Notes under the pieces: generated by a model | Database searches by the model: none | The model's input: the letters and a program-made list of their open reading frames with translations, nothing else | What the model was told of the DNA's origin: nothing | Program-made: the position numbers and the translations under genes | Assembly: GCA_016208015.1 (NCBI GenBank) | Contig: JACQYW010000014.1 | Coordinates: forward strand, 1-64,000 | Origin: Nitrosomonadales bacterium | Lineage (GTDB): Bacteria; Pseudomonadota; Gammaproteobacteria; Burkholderiales; Gallionellaceae | Length of the DNA stretch: 64,000 nucleotides | Direction of reading: 5' to 3' | In this document: positions 21,433-29,431 of the stretch, piece by piece | Layout: each line of letters opens with the position of its first letter | How positions within the stretch are numbered: position 1 is the stretch's first letter

Positions 21433-21968
21433 GCCAGAACGAACGCCCCTCGCTGTTGCTGGTGGATGATGATGCGACGTTCCGCACAGTACTGACACGC
21501 GCGCTGGAAAAGCGCGGCTTCGCGGTGACTGCGGCGAACAGCGTGGAGCAAGCCTTGCCGCTGGCGATCGCCAACCCGCCCGAGTATGCCGTACTCGACC
21601 TGAAGATGGACGGCGCTTCCGGGCTGGTGCTGGTGCAGAAACTGCACGAACTCGATTCCGCCACCCGCATCGTGATGCTGACCGGCTATGCCAGCATCGC
21701 CACCGCGGTGGAAGCGATCAAACTGGGGGCGACGCAATATCTCTCCAAACCGGCCAACGCCGACGAGATCGTCGCCGCCTTTGGCCACAACGCCAGCACC
21801 GACGTGCGGTTCGAGGCACACCCCGCCACGGTCGAACGGCTGGAGTGGGAACACATCCAGCGCGTGCTGCGCGAGAACGGCGACAACATCTCCGCCACGG
21901 CGCGCGTGCTCAACATGCACCGCCGCACCCTGCAACGGAAACTGGCGAAACGCCCAATAGGCCTTTAA
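21429..21968 (+). CDS. RegA/PrrA-type response regulator (TTG start)
   Basis: 179 residues. Receiver domain with D14-D15, phospho-acceptor D57, T85 and K107, then a linker and a Fis-type helix-turn-helix (WEHIQRVLRENGDNISATAR, then VLNMHRRTLQRKL), the full RegA architecture without an AAA domain. There is no ATG or GTG near the N-terminus. TTG at 21429 overlaps the kinase stop as TTGA and has GGGAG 7 bases upstream. Partner of the adjacent kinase. Proteins of this type control genes according to the redox state of the electron-transport chain. Confidence 0.92.
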   Translation: MSQNERPSLLLVDDDATFRTVLTRALEKRGFAVTAANSVEQALPLAIANPPEYAVLDLKMDGASGLVLVQKLHELDSATRIVMLTGYASIATAVEAIKLGATQYLSKPANADEIVAAFGHNASTDVRFEAHPATVERLEWEHIQRVLRENGDNISATARVLNMHRRTLQRKLAKRPIGL

Positions 21969-22056
21969 AACTTCAGCTGCAACTCCCCGCCTCGTCTCAC
22001 GCCGGACGAGTTAGAATCCCCGCATATCGATCATTCGAATAAATCCCGGGGAAGCA

Positions 22057-22923
22057 ATGAACGACCAGCATGTCAATTTGAAAGAGGCTGTCCGCAATCT
22101 GAGCAGCCTGCCTGCAATGCCCGTAATTGCGCAAAAGCTGCTGGCACTCAAACTGGACAGCGATGAAGGCGAACAGCAAATGATGCTGCTGATCGCACAG
22201 GATCCGATGATCTCCGCCAAGATCGTCGGACTGGCGAACTCGCCGCTACTCGGCGCCACACGCAAGATCAGCACCATCAAGGATGCTGCCATGCTGCTTG
22301 GATTGGCCCGGGTAAAATCGGTCGCGACCGGCATTGCGGTCATGTCGCTGGTGAATAGACCCATCGGACGGTTCGATCCGCTGGAACTCTGGATGCACAA
22401 TCTGGGTGTGGCATTCGCCATGCTGCCGGTGGTGCGCGCCATGCCCGCAAGGAACCGTCCGCAGGACGACGCTATCTTCCTCGCCGGCATGTTGCACGAC
22501 ATCGGTTATCTGGCGCTTGCGCATCTGGACACCAAGCGTAGCGATGATCTGCACACTCGCCTGGTCATTGAGGAAAACAGGCCCGCTATCGAAGTGGAGC
22601 GTGAGCTACTGGAAGTGACGCACGATGAACTGGGGGCGGAACTGGCCAAACACTGGAACCTGCCGGAAGAGATCGTCGCGGTGATCCGCTATCACCATAC
22701 CCCGGATATTGATGCAGCCAGCGGGGCACAACCGCTGGTGCGCATCGTCAACATCACCGAGAGACTGATCCCTTCATTTGGATTGCGTGAATTCGTCGGA
22801 AACCATATCGCCCCCGAAGAGTGGACGGCGCTTGGCATAGAACCTGAAAGTGCCGAAGAGATCGCGGCGCATGCCGCCGAACAGGCCGAACAGGCGACGC
22901 AGTTCGCAAGTACGTTTAACTGA
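22057..22923 (+). CDS. HDOD-domain signalling protein
   Basis: 288 residues with an HDOD domain over about 10-210 (LPAMPVIAQKLLALKLDSDE, ISAKIVGLANSPLLGA, MLHDIGYLALAHL). HDOD domains are catalytically dead relatives of HD phosphohydrolases found in signalling proteins. No output domain is attached; the C-terminus is Ala/Glu-rich. GGGGAAG precedes the ATG. Its last 8 bases overlap the end of the converging CZB gene. Confidence 0.85.
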   Translation: MNDQHVNLKEAVRNLSSLPAMPVIAQKLLALKLDSDEGEQQMMLLIAQDPMISAKIVGLANSPLLGATRKISTIKDAAMLLGLARVKSVATGIAVMSLVNRPIGRFDPLELWMHNLGVAFAMLPVVRAMPARNRPQDDAIFLAGMLHDIGYLALAHLDTKRSDDLHTRLVIEENRPAIEVERELLEVTHDELGAELAKHWNLPEEIVAVIRYHHTPDIDAASGAQPLVRIVNITERLIPSFGLREFVGNHIAPEEWTALGIEPESAEEIAAHAAEQAEQATQFASTFN

Positions 22924-23371
22924 CGTTCCACACCTGCTTGTTGATCGACTCGTTCAGCTCGGTGATCGTGATCAGTACGCGCCGCAACGACTGGGACAAT
23001 TCGGTTTTGCGCATGCGCTCGGCAGAGATCCAGCTTCCCGCTTGTATCATCGCCAGCACCTCTGAAGCCAGATGATGGAATTCCGCATGAGCTTCCAGCA
23101 AACGGCCGAAGGAGCGCAATTGCCCGAAGCGGGATGCGCCGACACCTTTCAGCCAGCGTTCCAGTTCGCAACACTGTCCCAGTTCGGTCAGGTCCGACAA
23201 GGAATGAGGCAATTCCCCATGCACGAAATCCTTCACCCGTCCGAAGAACAACACATGCGACTCGGCCACACTCACAAAATCGATCCCGATCGGCAAATCG
23301 CTCGGGGCCTGAATTAAGCTACCCGGCATTCTGCCGATCTCTTGCCCTGTTCTCTCGCTGATTACTTGCAT
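22916..23371 (-). CDS. Free-standing CZB (chemoreceptor zinc-binding) domain protein
   Basis: About 151 residues. CZB hallmarks are SHVLFFGRVKDFV (first His), CELERWLKG (the C-x-L-x-x-W core, with Glu where Gly is usual) and LLEAHAEFHHLA (the H-x3-H pair). These four residues bind zinc in CZB proteins and can sense zinc or HOCl. Unusually it is not fused to a methyl-accepting or GGDEF domain; a 38-residue N-terminus of unknown nature precedes it. Start at 23371 chosen because GGGAG is 6 bases upstream. Confidence 0.82.
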   Translation of the reverse strand: MQVISERTGQEIGRMPGSLIQAPSDLPIGIDFVSVAESHVLFFGRVKDFVHGELPHSLSDLTELGQCCELERWLKGVGASRFGQLRSFGRLLEAHAEFHHLASEVLAMIQAGSWISAERMRKTELSQSLRRVLITITELNESINKQVWNVS

Positions 23372-23446
23372 GATCATCTCCCTGAACCGAATTACCAAGA
23401 TGGCCGCATTGTCAGTGCCAACGATGAGTAGAAACAATATGCCGTA

Positions 23447-23502
23447 CGGACTAGACCATACCTATATCCCCCTTAGAGATTACCTATACCTTATCTAGTC
23501 CG
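23447..23502. promoter_or_regulatory. Operator-like array: inverted repeat enclosing two direct repeats
   Basis: CGGACTAGA (23447-23455) and its exact inverse TCTAGTCCG (23494-23502) enclose two copies of TACCTATA (23459-23466 and 23481-23488). The copies start exactly 22 bases apart, two helical turns. TACCTAT also fits the loose NarL-type heptamer pattern. It lies between the CZB gene and the PBP-like gene, upstream of a TATAAT. I cannot name the regulator. Confidence 0.5.
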
Positions 23503-23526
23503 CTGCCCGCCAAGGCGCATGCCTGC

Positions 23527-23532
23527 TATAAT
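23527..23532 (+). promoter_or_regulatory. Possible -10 box (TATAAT) of the PBP-like gene
   Basis: A perfect TATAAT about 85 bases upstream of the start codon. No good -35 hexamer lies at 16-18 bases, which is what one expects of an activator-dependent promoter, and the repeat array sits 25 bases further upstream. Confidence 0.45.
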
Positions 23533-23614
23533 CCGGGCACATATAAAACAAGCCATACAAGACTCGCGCCCGACACGAGCAAATCTTTTTTCTTCACCAA
23601 CCTGTTGATCCAAC

Positions 23615-24748
23615 ATGAAGTTTTTTCTGACACTCCTGATCACCCTGTTCTCGACGCTGGCATTCTCGCAACAGCAATCACAAACCACCCCCACCATCGC
23701 TGCCGATTCATACGCGCTGTATGACTACACCAGCGGGCAGTTTCTGACCGAACAGAACGCGAACAAACATATCCCTCCGGCCCACCTGACCAAACTGATG
23801 ACGGCCTATGTCGTGTTCGGCGCGATCAAACAGGGAAAGCTATCGCTCACCCAGCGCCTTACTCCTTCGGCCTATGCCACGCGCATCCAGAGCGAAGAGT
23901 CGCGCATGTTCCTGAACACGGGAAAGGAAGTGGCCGTGGAAGAGTTGCTGCGCGGGTTGATCGTGCAATCGGCCAACGATGCCGCGCGCGTGCTGGCCGA
24001 AGTGATCGCCAACCACGAGATGGCGCTGGCTGACACGATGAACAGCGAAGCGCAACGCATGGGCCTGAAGGACACGCACTTCGTCAACGCCACCGGCCTG
24101 CCCGATGCGCAGCATTACAGCAGCGCGCACGATATGGCATTGATCTCCGCCGCACTGATTCGCGACTTTCCCGAGTACTACTTCATCTTTGCGCAGCGCG
24201 AATACCAGTACAACGGCATCAACCAGTTCAACCGCAACCGCCTGCTGTGGCTGGACCCGTTCGTGGACGGACTGGCGACAGGCTATAGCGAGACCGACGA
24301 TTTCTACCTGGCCGCTTCGGCCAAACGCGACGAACGCCGCCTGATCTCGGTCGTGATCGGCACCGACACCGAGAAACTGCGCAGCAGCGAAAGCCAGCGC
24401 TTGCTGAACTACGGCTTCCAGAACTTTGAAGCCATCAAACTCTATTCCAAAGAACAGGCCGTCAGCGACAAGCGCATCTGGAAAGGCACGTTCAAGCGCC
24501 TCAACCTTGGCTTCCGCACAGATCGTTACATCACCATCCCCAAGGGCCAGCGCAGTGCGCTCAAAGCGACACTGGAGACCCGGCAGCCCATCCTCGCACC
24601 GGTCAGCCGCGGCCAGCAGATCGGCATCCTGCATCTGACATTGAACGAAGTACCGTACCTGGATATCCCTGTCGTTGCACTGGACGATATCCGCCTGGCG
24701 AATGTATTCTCACGGGGAGTGGATAACATCCGATTGCTGTTCCAATAA
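23615..24748 (+). CDS. PBP5-family D-alanyl-D-alanine carboxypeptidase homologue, probably inactive
   Basis: 377 residues with signal peptide, peptidase S11 domain and the C-terminal PBP5 beta domain (KRIWKGTFKRLNLGFRTDRY and on). Family landmarks align well, but two catalytic motifs are broken. The SxxK motif reads PPAH57-LTK60-LMT, so the nucleophilic Ser is His. The KTG motif reads VDGLA221-TGYSE, so its Lys is Ala. The middle motif S119-A-N121 is kept. The gene is otherwise intact, so a non-enzymatic role (peptidoglycan binding or scaffold) is more likely than decay. dat follows after 10 bases. Confidence 0.88.
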   Translation: MKFFLTLLITLFSTLAFSQQQSQTTPTIAADSYALYDYTSGQFLTEQNANKHIPPAHLTKLMTAYVVFGAIKQGKLSLTQRLTPSAYATRIQSEESRMFLNTGKEVAVEELLRGLIVQSANDAARVLAEVIANHEMALADTMNSEAQRMGLKDTHFVNATGLPDAQHYSSAHDMALISAALIRDFPEYYFIFAQREYQYNGINQFNRNRLLWLDPFVDGLATGYSETDDFYLAASAKRDERRLISVVIGTDTEKLRSSESQRLLNYGFQNFEAIKLYSKEQAVSDKRIWKGTFKRLNLGFRTDRYITIPKGQRSALKATLETRQPILAPVSRGQQIGILHLTLNEVPYLDIPVVALDDIRLANVFSRGVDNIRLLFQ

Positions 24749-24758
24749 GGAGCAAGTT

Positions 24759-25613
24759 ATGACGATCTATTTGAATGGCACCTACATGCCGATCGAAGAG
24801 GCGAAGGTGTCGGTGCTGGATCGCGGCTTCATCTTCGGCGACGGCGTGTACGAAGTCATCCCCGTCTATTCGCGCCGCGCCTTCCGCATGGCCGAACACC
24901 TCAAGCGCCTGCAACACAGCCTGGACGGTATCAAGCTACAGAACCCGCACAGCGAGCGCGAGTGGACCGACATCCTCAGCGAACTCATCAAGCGCAACGA
25001 ACAGGAAGACCAATACCTCTACCTGCACATCACGCGCGGCGTCGCCAAGCGCGACCATGCGTTTCCTGTTCCGCCCGTTCCGCCCACTGTGTTCGTGTTG
25101 AGCAACCCGCTCACCACGCCGCCTGCTGAACTGTTGCAAAGCGGCATCGCCTGCATCACCGTGCAAGACAACCGCTGGCTGCGCTGTGACATCAAGGCCA
25201 TCTCGCTGCTGCCCAACGTGCTGCTGCGTCAGGCTGCCGTCGAAACCGGTTGCGCCGAAGCCATCCTGATCCGCGATGACGCATTCCTCACCGAAGGCGC
25301 GGCCAGCAACATCTTCGTGGTGAAGGATGGCACCCTGCTCGCGCCGCCCAAGGACAACCTCATGCTGCCCGGCATCACCTACGACGTCATCCTCGAACTC
25401 GCTGCCGCCAACGGTATCCCACATCAAGTGCGGCGCATATCGAAAGCGGAAGTGTTCAGCGCCGACGAACTGCTGCTCACCTCCAGCACCAAGGAAGTGC
25501 TCGCCATCACCACGCTCGACGGGAAAGCGGTAAGCAACGGCAAACCCGGCGCGATATTCGCCAGGCTGCATCCGCTGTATCAGGCATTCAAACGGGACGT
25601 GATGCGCAAATGA
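24759..25613 (+). CDS. dat: D-amino-acid aminotransferase (PLP fold type IV)
   Basis: 284 residues. [18 protein letters not shown] near the N-terminus, the PLP-lysine region [18 protein letters not shown] (about 140-157) and SNIFVVKDG are typical of D-alanine/branched-chain aminotransferases of class IV. Interconversion of D-alanine and 2-oxo acids is the likely role; a branched-chain enzyme is less likely from length and context. AAGGAG stands at good distance before 24759. It overlaps ybeD by ATGA and follows the PBP-like gene. Confidence 0.88.
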   Translation: MTIYLNGTYMPIEEAKVSVLDRGFIFGDGVYEVIPVYSRRAFRMAEHLKRLQHSLDGIKLQNPHSEREWTDILSELIKRNEQEDQYLYLHITRGVAKRDHAFPVPPVPPTVFVLSNPLTTPPAELLQSGIACITVQDNRWLRCDIKAISLLPNVLLRQAAVETGCAEAILIRDDAFLTEGAASNIFVVKDGTLLAPPKDNLMLPGITYDVILELAAANGIPHQVRRISKAEVFSADELLLTSSTKEVLAITTLDGKAVSNGKPGAIFARLHPLYQAFKRDVMRK

Positions 25614-25879
25614 TCGATCCGAAAGACTCCCCCATCGAATACCCCTGCGACTTCCCGATCAAAGTGTTCGGCGAAGCCAAGCCGGGTTTTTCCCAGGCTG
25701 TCGCCACCGTCGTGCAAGTGCATGCCCCGGATTTCGACGCCGCCAGCATCGAGATACGCAGCAGTACCGGCGCAAAATACATCAGCCTCACCTGCACCAT
25801 CCGCGCCACCTCGCGCGAACAGCTCGACAACCTGTATCGCGATCTGTCCTCGCACCCAATGGTCAAAATGGTGCTATGA
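25610..25879 (+). CDS. YbeD/DUF493 family protein
   Basis: 89 residues with an ACT-like ferredoxin fold. [17 protein letters not shown] and [15 protein letters not shown] match E. coli YbeD, which in many Proteobacteria precedes lipB. The molecular role is not established. It overlaps dat upstream and lipB downstream by 4 bases each. Confidence 0.9.
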   Translation: MIDPKDSPIEYPCDFPIKVFGEAKPGFSQAVATVVQVHAPDFDAASIEIRSSTGAKYISLTCTIRATSREQLDNLYRDLSSHPMVKMVL

Positions 25880-26529
25880 CTTCCCATCCGCCAGTTCATG
25901 TACGCGCGCTGGGCATGGTCGAATACGAACCGACCTGGCGCGCCATGCAAAAGTTCACTGCCGAGCGCACCGCCGACACCGTGGACGAGATCTGGCTGGT
26001 GCAGCACCCGCCGACCTACACGCAAGGCCAGGCCGGCAAGCCGGAGCATCTGCTGAATCCAGCCACCATCCCGGTGGTGAAGATCGACCGCGGCGGCCAG
26101 ATCACCTACCACGGCCCCGGCCAGATCGTCGCCTACCTGCTGATCGACCTGCGCCGCTGGAAGATCAACGTGCGCGAACTGGTACGCCTGATGGAACAGG
26201 CCGTCATCGACCTGCTCGCCGAATACGGCGTCAAAGCGGAGGGCCGCGAAGACGCACCGGGCGTGTATGTGAACGATGCCAAGATCGCGGCGCTGGGTTT
26301 GAAGATCAAGAACGGCTGCAGCTATCACGGCCTGTCGTTCAACGTCGACATGGACCTCGCCCCGTTCGACAACATCAACCCCTGCGGCTATCAGGGGCTG
26401 AAAGTAACGCAATGCGTTGAACTTGGCATCACGCTGCCTTGGGAAGAACTGCAAGCCGAACTCACCCAGAATCTGGTGCATGGTTTGCAGCGTCACCTCG
26501 AAAGAAAGCGGCAGCTCGAGCAGCAATGA
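25876..26529 (+). CDS. lipB: Octanoyl-[acyl-carrier-protein]:protein N-octanoyltransferase
   Basis: Transfers octanoate from ACP to lipoyl domains, the first step of lipoate synthesis. 217 residues. Motifs: [20 protein letters not shown], the catalytic Lys in [11 protein letters not shown], and the catalytic Cys in [14 protein letters not shown]. lipA, which usually follows, is not in this window. Instead a small Cys-tailed protein gene overlaps the stop codon as ATGA. Confidence 0.95.
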   Translation: MTSHPPVHVRALGMVEYEPTWRAMQKFTAERTADTVDEIWLVQHPPTYTQGQAGKPEHLLNPATIPVVKIDRGGQITYHGPGQIVAYLLIDLRRWKINVRELVRLMEQAVIDLLAEYGVKAEGREDAPGVYVNDAKIAALGLKIKNGCSYHGLSFNVDMDLAPFDNINPCGYQGLKVTQCVELGITLPWEELQAELTQNLVHGLQRHLERKRQLEQQ

Positions 26530-26873
26530 CGGCTTCCACGCCCAACCCTTTCACCGCCAAGTGGAGCGCGACCGGCAGCAATCTCTGCCTTGGCTTATGG
26601 GAGCTCACCTATCTCGGCCAGCCGCTGGAGATCGATGCCGAGCGCAAAGAGAAGGACATGGGCACCTATGCCATCTACAGCTTCATCTTCCCGGACGACG
26701 ACGTCTTCGCGGAAGGCCTGCATGAAGACGAATGGATCGACGCAAACCTCGACTGGCTGACGCACCTCTTCATCGCGAACGACATCCCGACCGACGAAGC
26801 GAATTTTCGTTTCTTCTATCAGGCCGTGAACAAGCAGGATTGGCGATGCGGGAGTTGCGGGGGATGCATGTAG
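26526..26873 (+). CDS. Small acidic protein with a C-terminal CxxCxxC tail, unknown function
   Basis: 115 residues, family not recognised. The body is acidic and aromatic ([49 protein letters not shown]). The end is RCGSCGGCM with C108, C111 and C114, a tail that could bind a metal or Fe-S cluster or carry thiol chemistry. It is translationally coupled to lipB, so a link to lipoate or Fe-S metabolism is plausible but unproven. A second copy of the last about 29 codons lies 0.9 kb downstream. Confidence 0.75.
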   Translation: MTASTPNPFTAKWSATGSNLCLGLWELTYLGQPLEIDAERKEKDMGTYAIYSFIFPDDDVFAEGLHEDEWIDANLDWLTHLFIANDIPTDEANFRFFYQAVNKQDWRCGSCGGCM

Positions 26874-27062
26874 CAAACCCGGCATCAATATCTCGATTCG
26901 GATTCTCTCGAATCCATCTTTAGCCCATTACTACAGGCTATTCATTTGTGATCAATCTGTTAGGCATGGTTATATAACTATATAGACCGTCAAGACGATT
27001 GTTAGCTCAACCGGTTTCAGGTAAAAAGCTCGCTCCAAACACAATTCCACAAAGAGGAATCC

Positions 27063-27629
27063 ATGCGCATCAACACCAACCTGCTATTCGTTGCCCTTGC
27101 TACTCTGCTTCTTTCAGCATGTTCAACAACAGCGAAGATTTCGTCGCTTCAGAATGAACCTCTGATACATATCAAGAACGACTCTACAAGCAAGAAGGTA
27201 AAAGATGGAACGCTTGATCAGAAGGTCGCTTCCGCCGCACCACGAAGCGAGTCATTCCCAGTTTCCACCTTTGGCAAATATGAATTCAAGGCCGTGCTCC
27301 CCGGTCGCGAACCGTTCTATGGAATGCTCCCACGCAAGTTCAACGGTGGGATGCTGGCCTTGGATATCCTGTTCTTCACGCCCGCGATGCTGCTCAACCT
27401 GAATGGCGTATATCCGTTCTATGAGTTCGACATTGAAAATAAGACATTGAGATACAAAGTCAAAGAAACGGACAAGTGGAGCACCTACCAACCCTCGCTG
27501 GCTGACATCAATCGATCCAAGGACTTTTTTGGCGACTCCTCACCAGCGGCTCCGACGACACCTGCCCAAGCGGCGCCTACAAGCAGTAGCGCAGCACAGA
27601 AACAAGAAACCCCAAATGGGGTGATGTAG
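27063..27629 (+). CDS. Predicted lipoprotein, unknown function
   Basis: 188 residues with lipoprotein signal MRINTNLLFVALATLLLSAC (lipobox LSAC). The mature part contains a hydrophobic turn-like stretch (NGGMLALDILFFTPAMLLNL), an aromatic segment around VYPFYEFDIENKTLRYKV and a Pro/Ala/Ser-rich tail. AGAGGAA precedes the ATG. The upstream 189 bases (26874-27062) are AT-rich and hold no gene I can support. Base composition of this gene is lower in GC than its neighbours, suggesting acquisition. Confidence 0.7.
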   Translation: MRINTNLLFVALATLLLSACSTTAKISSLQNEPLIHIKNDSTSKKVKDGTLDQKVASAAPRSESFPVSTFGKYEFKAVLPGREPFYGMLPRKFNGGMLALDILFFTPAMLLNLNGVYPFYEFDIENKTLRYKVKETDKWSTYQPSLADINRSKDFFGDSSPAAPTTPAQAAPTSSSAAQKQETPNGVM

Positions 27630-27644
27630 CAGTCCTCCAACCGT

Positions 27645-27708
27645 GCAGGGCGAATCCAAAACGCCCTGCCGAATATTTCTACAGGGCGGGTTGCGCTAAC
27701 CCGCCCTG
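27645..27708. repeat. Two adjacent inverted repeats after the lipoprotein gene
   Basis: Hairpin 1: GCAGGGCG/CGCCCTGC (27645-27669). Hairpin 2: CAGGGCGGGTT-GCGCT-AACCCGCCCTG (27682-27708), an 11-base perfect stem. They share the CAGGGCG core. No T run follows, so they look more like palindromic repeat units than a classical terminator, though they may still end transcription. Confidence 0.7.
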
Positions 27709-27722
27709 CATATCACACAACA

Positions 27723-27812
27723 TCCCCCACCAACGAAAAGCGCTTTCGGTTCTTCTATCAAAAGGCAAACAAACAGGACTGGCGATGCGGGAGTTGCGGG
27801 GGATGTATCTGA
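27723..27812 (+). pseudogene. Orphan C-terminal fragment of the Cys-tailed protein
   Basis: The frame reads SPTNEKRFRFFYQKANKQDW then RCGSCGGCI-stop. This aligns over 29 residues with the end of the intact gene at 26526-26873 ([29 protein letters not shown]). A 26-base stretch is identical in both copies (26841-26866 and 27780-27805). No start or N-terminal region is recognisable, so it is a remnant of a paralogue or a duplication scar. Confidence 0.8.
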
Positions 27813-27900
27813 CCGGCCCGGCACAAAGCGGAACCTGAACCGCTCTTGCTTTGCAAAGCGATCCGGCTCCGGTACATTCCATGCGTGACCGGAGGAATCC

Positions 27901-28392
27901 ATGAGCTGGCTGACCAAACTGCTACCGGAAAGGATGCGCGAAAGCCTCTGGCTGCGACTGTTCGGCCTCGCCAGGATTCCCCTGTTGTTCTACGTCGGCG
28001 TCTCCGTCGTCGAACTGTCGCCCGAGCGCATGGTCGTGCGCATCCCCTTGCGACGCCGGAACAAGAACCATCTCGGCTCCATGTACTTCGGCGCACTCTG
28101 CATCGGCGCAGATGTCGCACCCGGCGCTTACACCATGTACCTCATCCGGCAGCAGCCTGTACGCATCAGCATGGTGTTCAAAGACTTTCAGGCAGAATTC
28201 CTCAAGCGCGCCGAGGGGGATGTGCATTTCACCTGCGAACAGGGAAAAGAGATCGCCGAACTGGTTGCTCAGGCGGCAGCGTCAGAAGAGAGAGTCGAAA
28301 GACAGCTTGGTGTGATCGCCACGGTACCGTCACTGAGTGATGAACCGGTGGCCAGGTTCAAGCTGACGATTTCGTTGAAGAGGCGGGCATGA
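27901..28392 (+). CDS. DUF4442 family hot-dog-fold protein (thioesterase-like)
   Basis: 163 residues. NKNHLGSMYFGALCIGADVA is the hot-dog helix segment, and PVRISMVFKDFQAEFLKRAE follows, as in DUF4442 proteins related to PaaI-type thioesterases. An acyl-CoA thioesterase role is possible but there is no direct evidence for substrate. GGAGGAATCC precedes the ATG. It overlaps an alternative start of the next lipoprotein gene. Confidence 0.78.
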   Translation: MSWLTKLLPERMRESLWLRLFGLARIPLLFYVGVSVVELSPERMVVRIPLRRRNKNHLGSMYFGALCIGADVAPGAYTMYLIRQQPVRISMVFKDFQAEFLKRAEGDVHFTCEQGKEIAELVAQAAASEERVERQLGVIATVPSLSDEPVARFKLTISLKRRA

Positions 28393-28454
28393 CACACAAA
28401 ATACGCGAGATCATCGCCGACGACCAAAATGGAACCCACACCAAGGAGCGCAAA

Positions 28455-28889
28455 TTGAAACAGACATTCCTAATATCACTCGCCCTGCTCGCATTACCGG
28501 GCTGCAACACACCCCCTGTCCAGATCATCAGCTATGAAGATCAGCCCATCAAACACATTGGCAACCACGGGGTAAGCATAGAGGAAATTCAAATTGACAT
28601 TCGCATGGCCGCGACCAAAGCCGGATGGAACATAATCCCCGGCGAATCACCGCAACGAATGAGAGCAACCCGGATCGACGGGAAGACATCAGCCACGGTA
28701 GAGATCGCCTTCAACTCGACCCATTACAGCATCAAATACAAGGACAGCACCGGCCTTGAATACCTGAATGGCTGTACCAGCAAAACACCCAACGGACCGA
28801 TCAAAATCAACGGCAAATGCATCAGCCCGACCTATAACGAATGGGTCACGGAACTCAACAGCGAAATATCCAGAAGAGCGCAGTATTGA
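28455..28889 (+). CDS. Predicted lipoprotein (TTG start), unknown function
   Basis: About 144 residues. A TTG at 28455 with AAGGAG 7 bases upstream gives MKQTFLISLALLALPGC, a short lipoprotein signal. The in-frame ATG at 28389 would add 22 hydrophilic residues ahead of the signal and is less likely. The mature part is unrecognised, with two Cys near the end (NGCTSKTPNG, NGKCISPTYNEW). The segment ISYEDQPIKHIGN recalls LQNEPLIHIKN of the lipoprotein at 27063, so they may be distant relatives. The following 257 bases (28890-29146) show nothing I can name. Confidence 0.65.
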   Translation: MKQTFLISLALLALPGCNTPPVQIISYEDQPIKHIGNHGVSIEEIQIDIRMAATKAGWNIIPGESPQRMRATRIDGKTSATVEIAFNSTHYSIKYKDSTGLEYLNGCTSKTPNGPIKINGKCISPTYNEWVTELNSEISRRAQY

Positions 28890-29146
28890 ATATCCGTTGC
28901 GGGGAATGCCTGCCGGGAAGCTCCAAGAAAGATCAATGTCGTTACCGGCCAGAAGCGGACGATCAGCCCGTTGAGGGCAAACATCTCAAACTCGGCCATA
29001 GGCGACATCTAACAAAACACAATGGAATGACCTCTTCAGACCCTATTGCAGCCAAGTAGAGCCTCTCTGAACCACATCAACGATCACATCCAAGTGTCTG
29101 TGTTAAAGCACACCCAGATATGCAAACGCCTGCTGCCCACTTAAAC

Positions 29147-29431
29147 TTAAACACTGGCATGCAGTTTTACGCCTAATGCCTGAGTCACTTTCAAGATAGT
29201 GTCGAAGCTTGGAACTCGCTCACCAGAAAGCGATTTATACAAACTCTCGCGAGAGAGTCCTGTCTTCTCGGCAACTAGAGCCATGCCTTGAGCGCGAGCA
29301 ATATCCCCGAGAGCCTTGGCAATGAAAGCTGCGTCTCCATCAGCTTCCTCGATGCAAGCATCCAGATACATCGCCATTTCTTCCGGCGTACGAAGATGTT
29401 CTGCCACGTCGTAGCGTGTCGTTGTGATCAT
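29147..29431 (-). CDS. HigA-like antitoxin (HTH, addiction module)
   Basis: 94 residues. The HTH region IARAQGMALVAEKTGLSRES then LYKSLSGERVPSF with VTQALGVKLHA is the signature of the short HigA-like antitoxins that are encoded downstream of their toxin. It starts within the last codons of the toxin gene (ATGA overlap). It would bind and neutralise the toxin and autoregulate the operon. Confidence 0.88.
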   Translation of the reverse strand: MITTTRYDVAEHLRTPEEMAMYLDACIEEADGDAAFIAKALGDIARAQGMALVAEKTGLSRESLYKSLSGERVPSFDTILKVTQALGVKLHASV

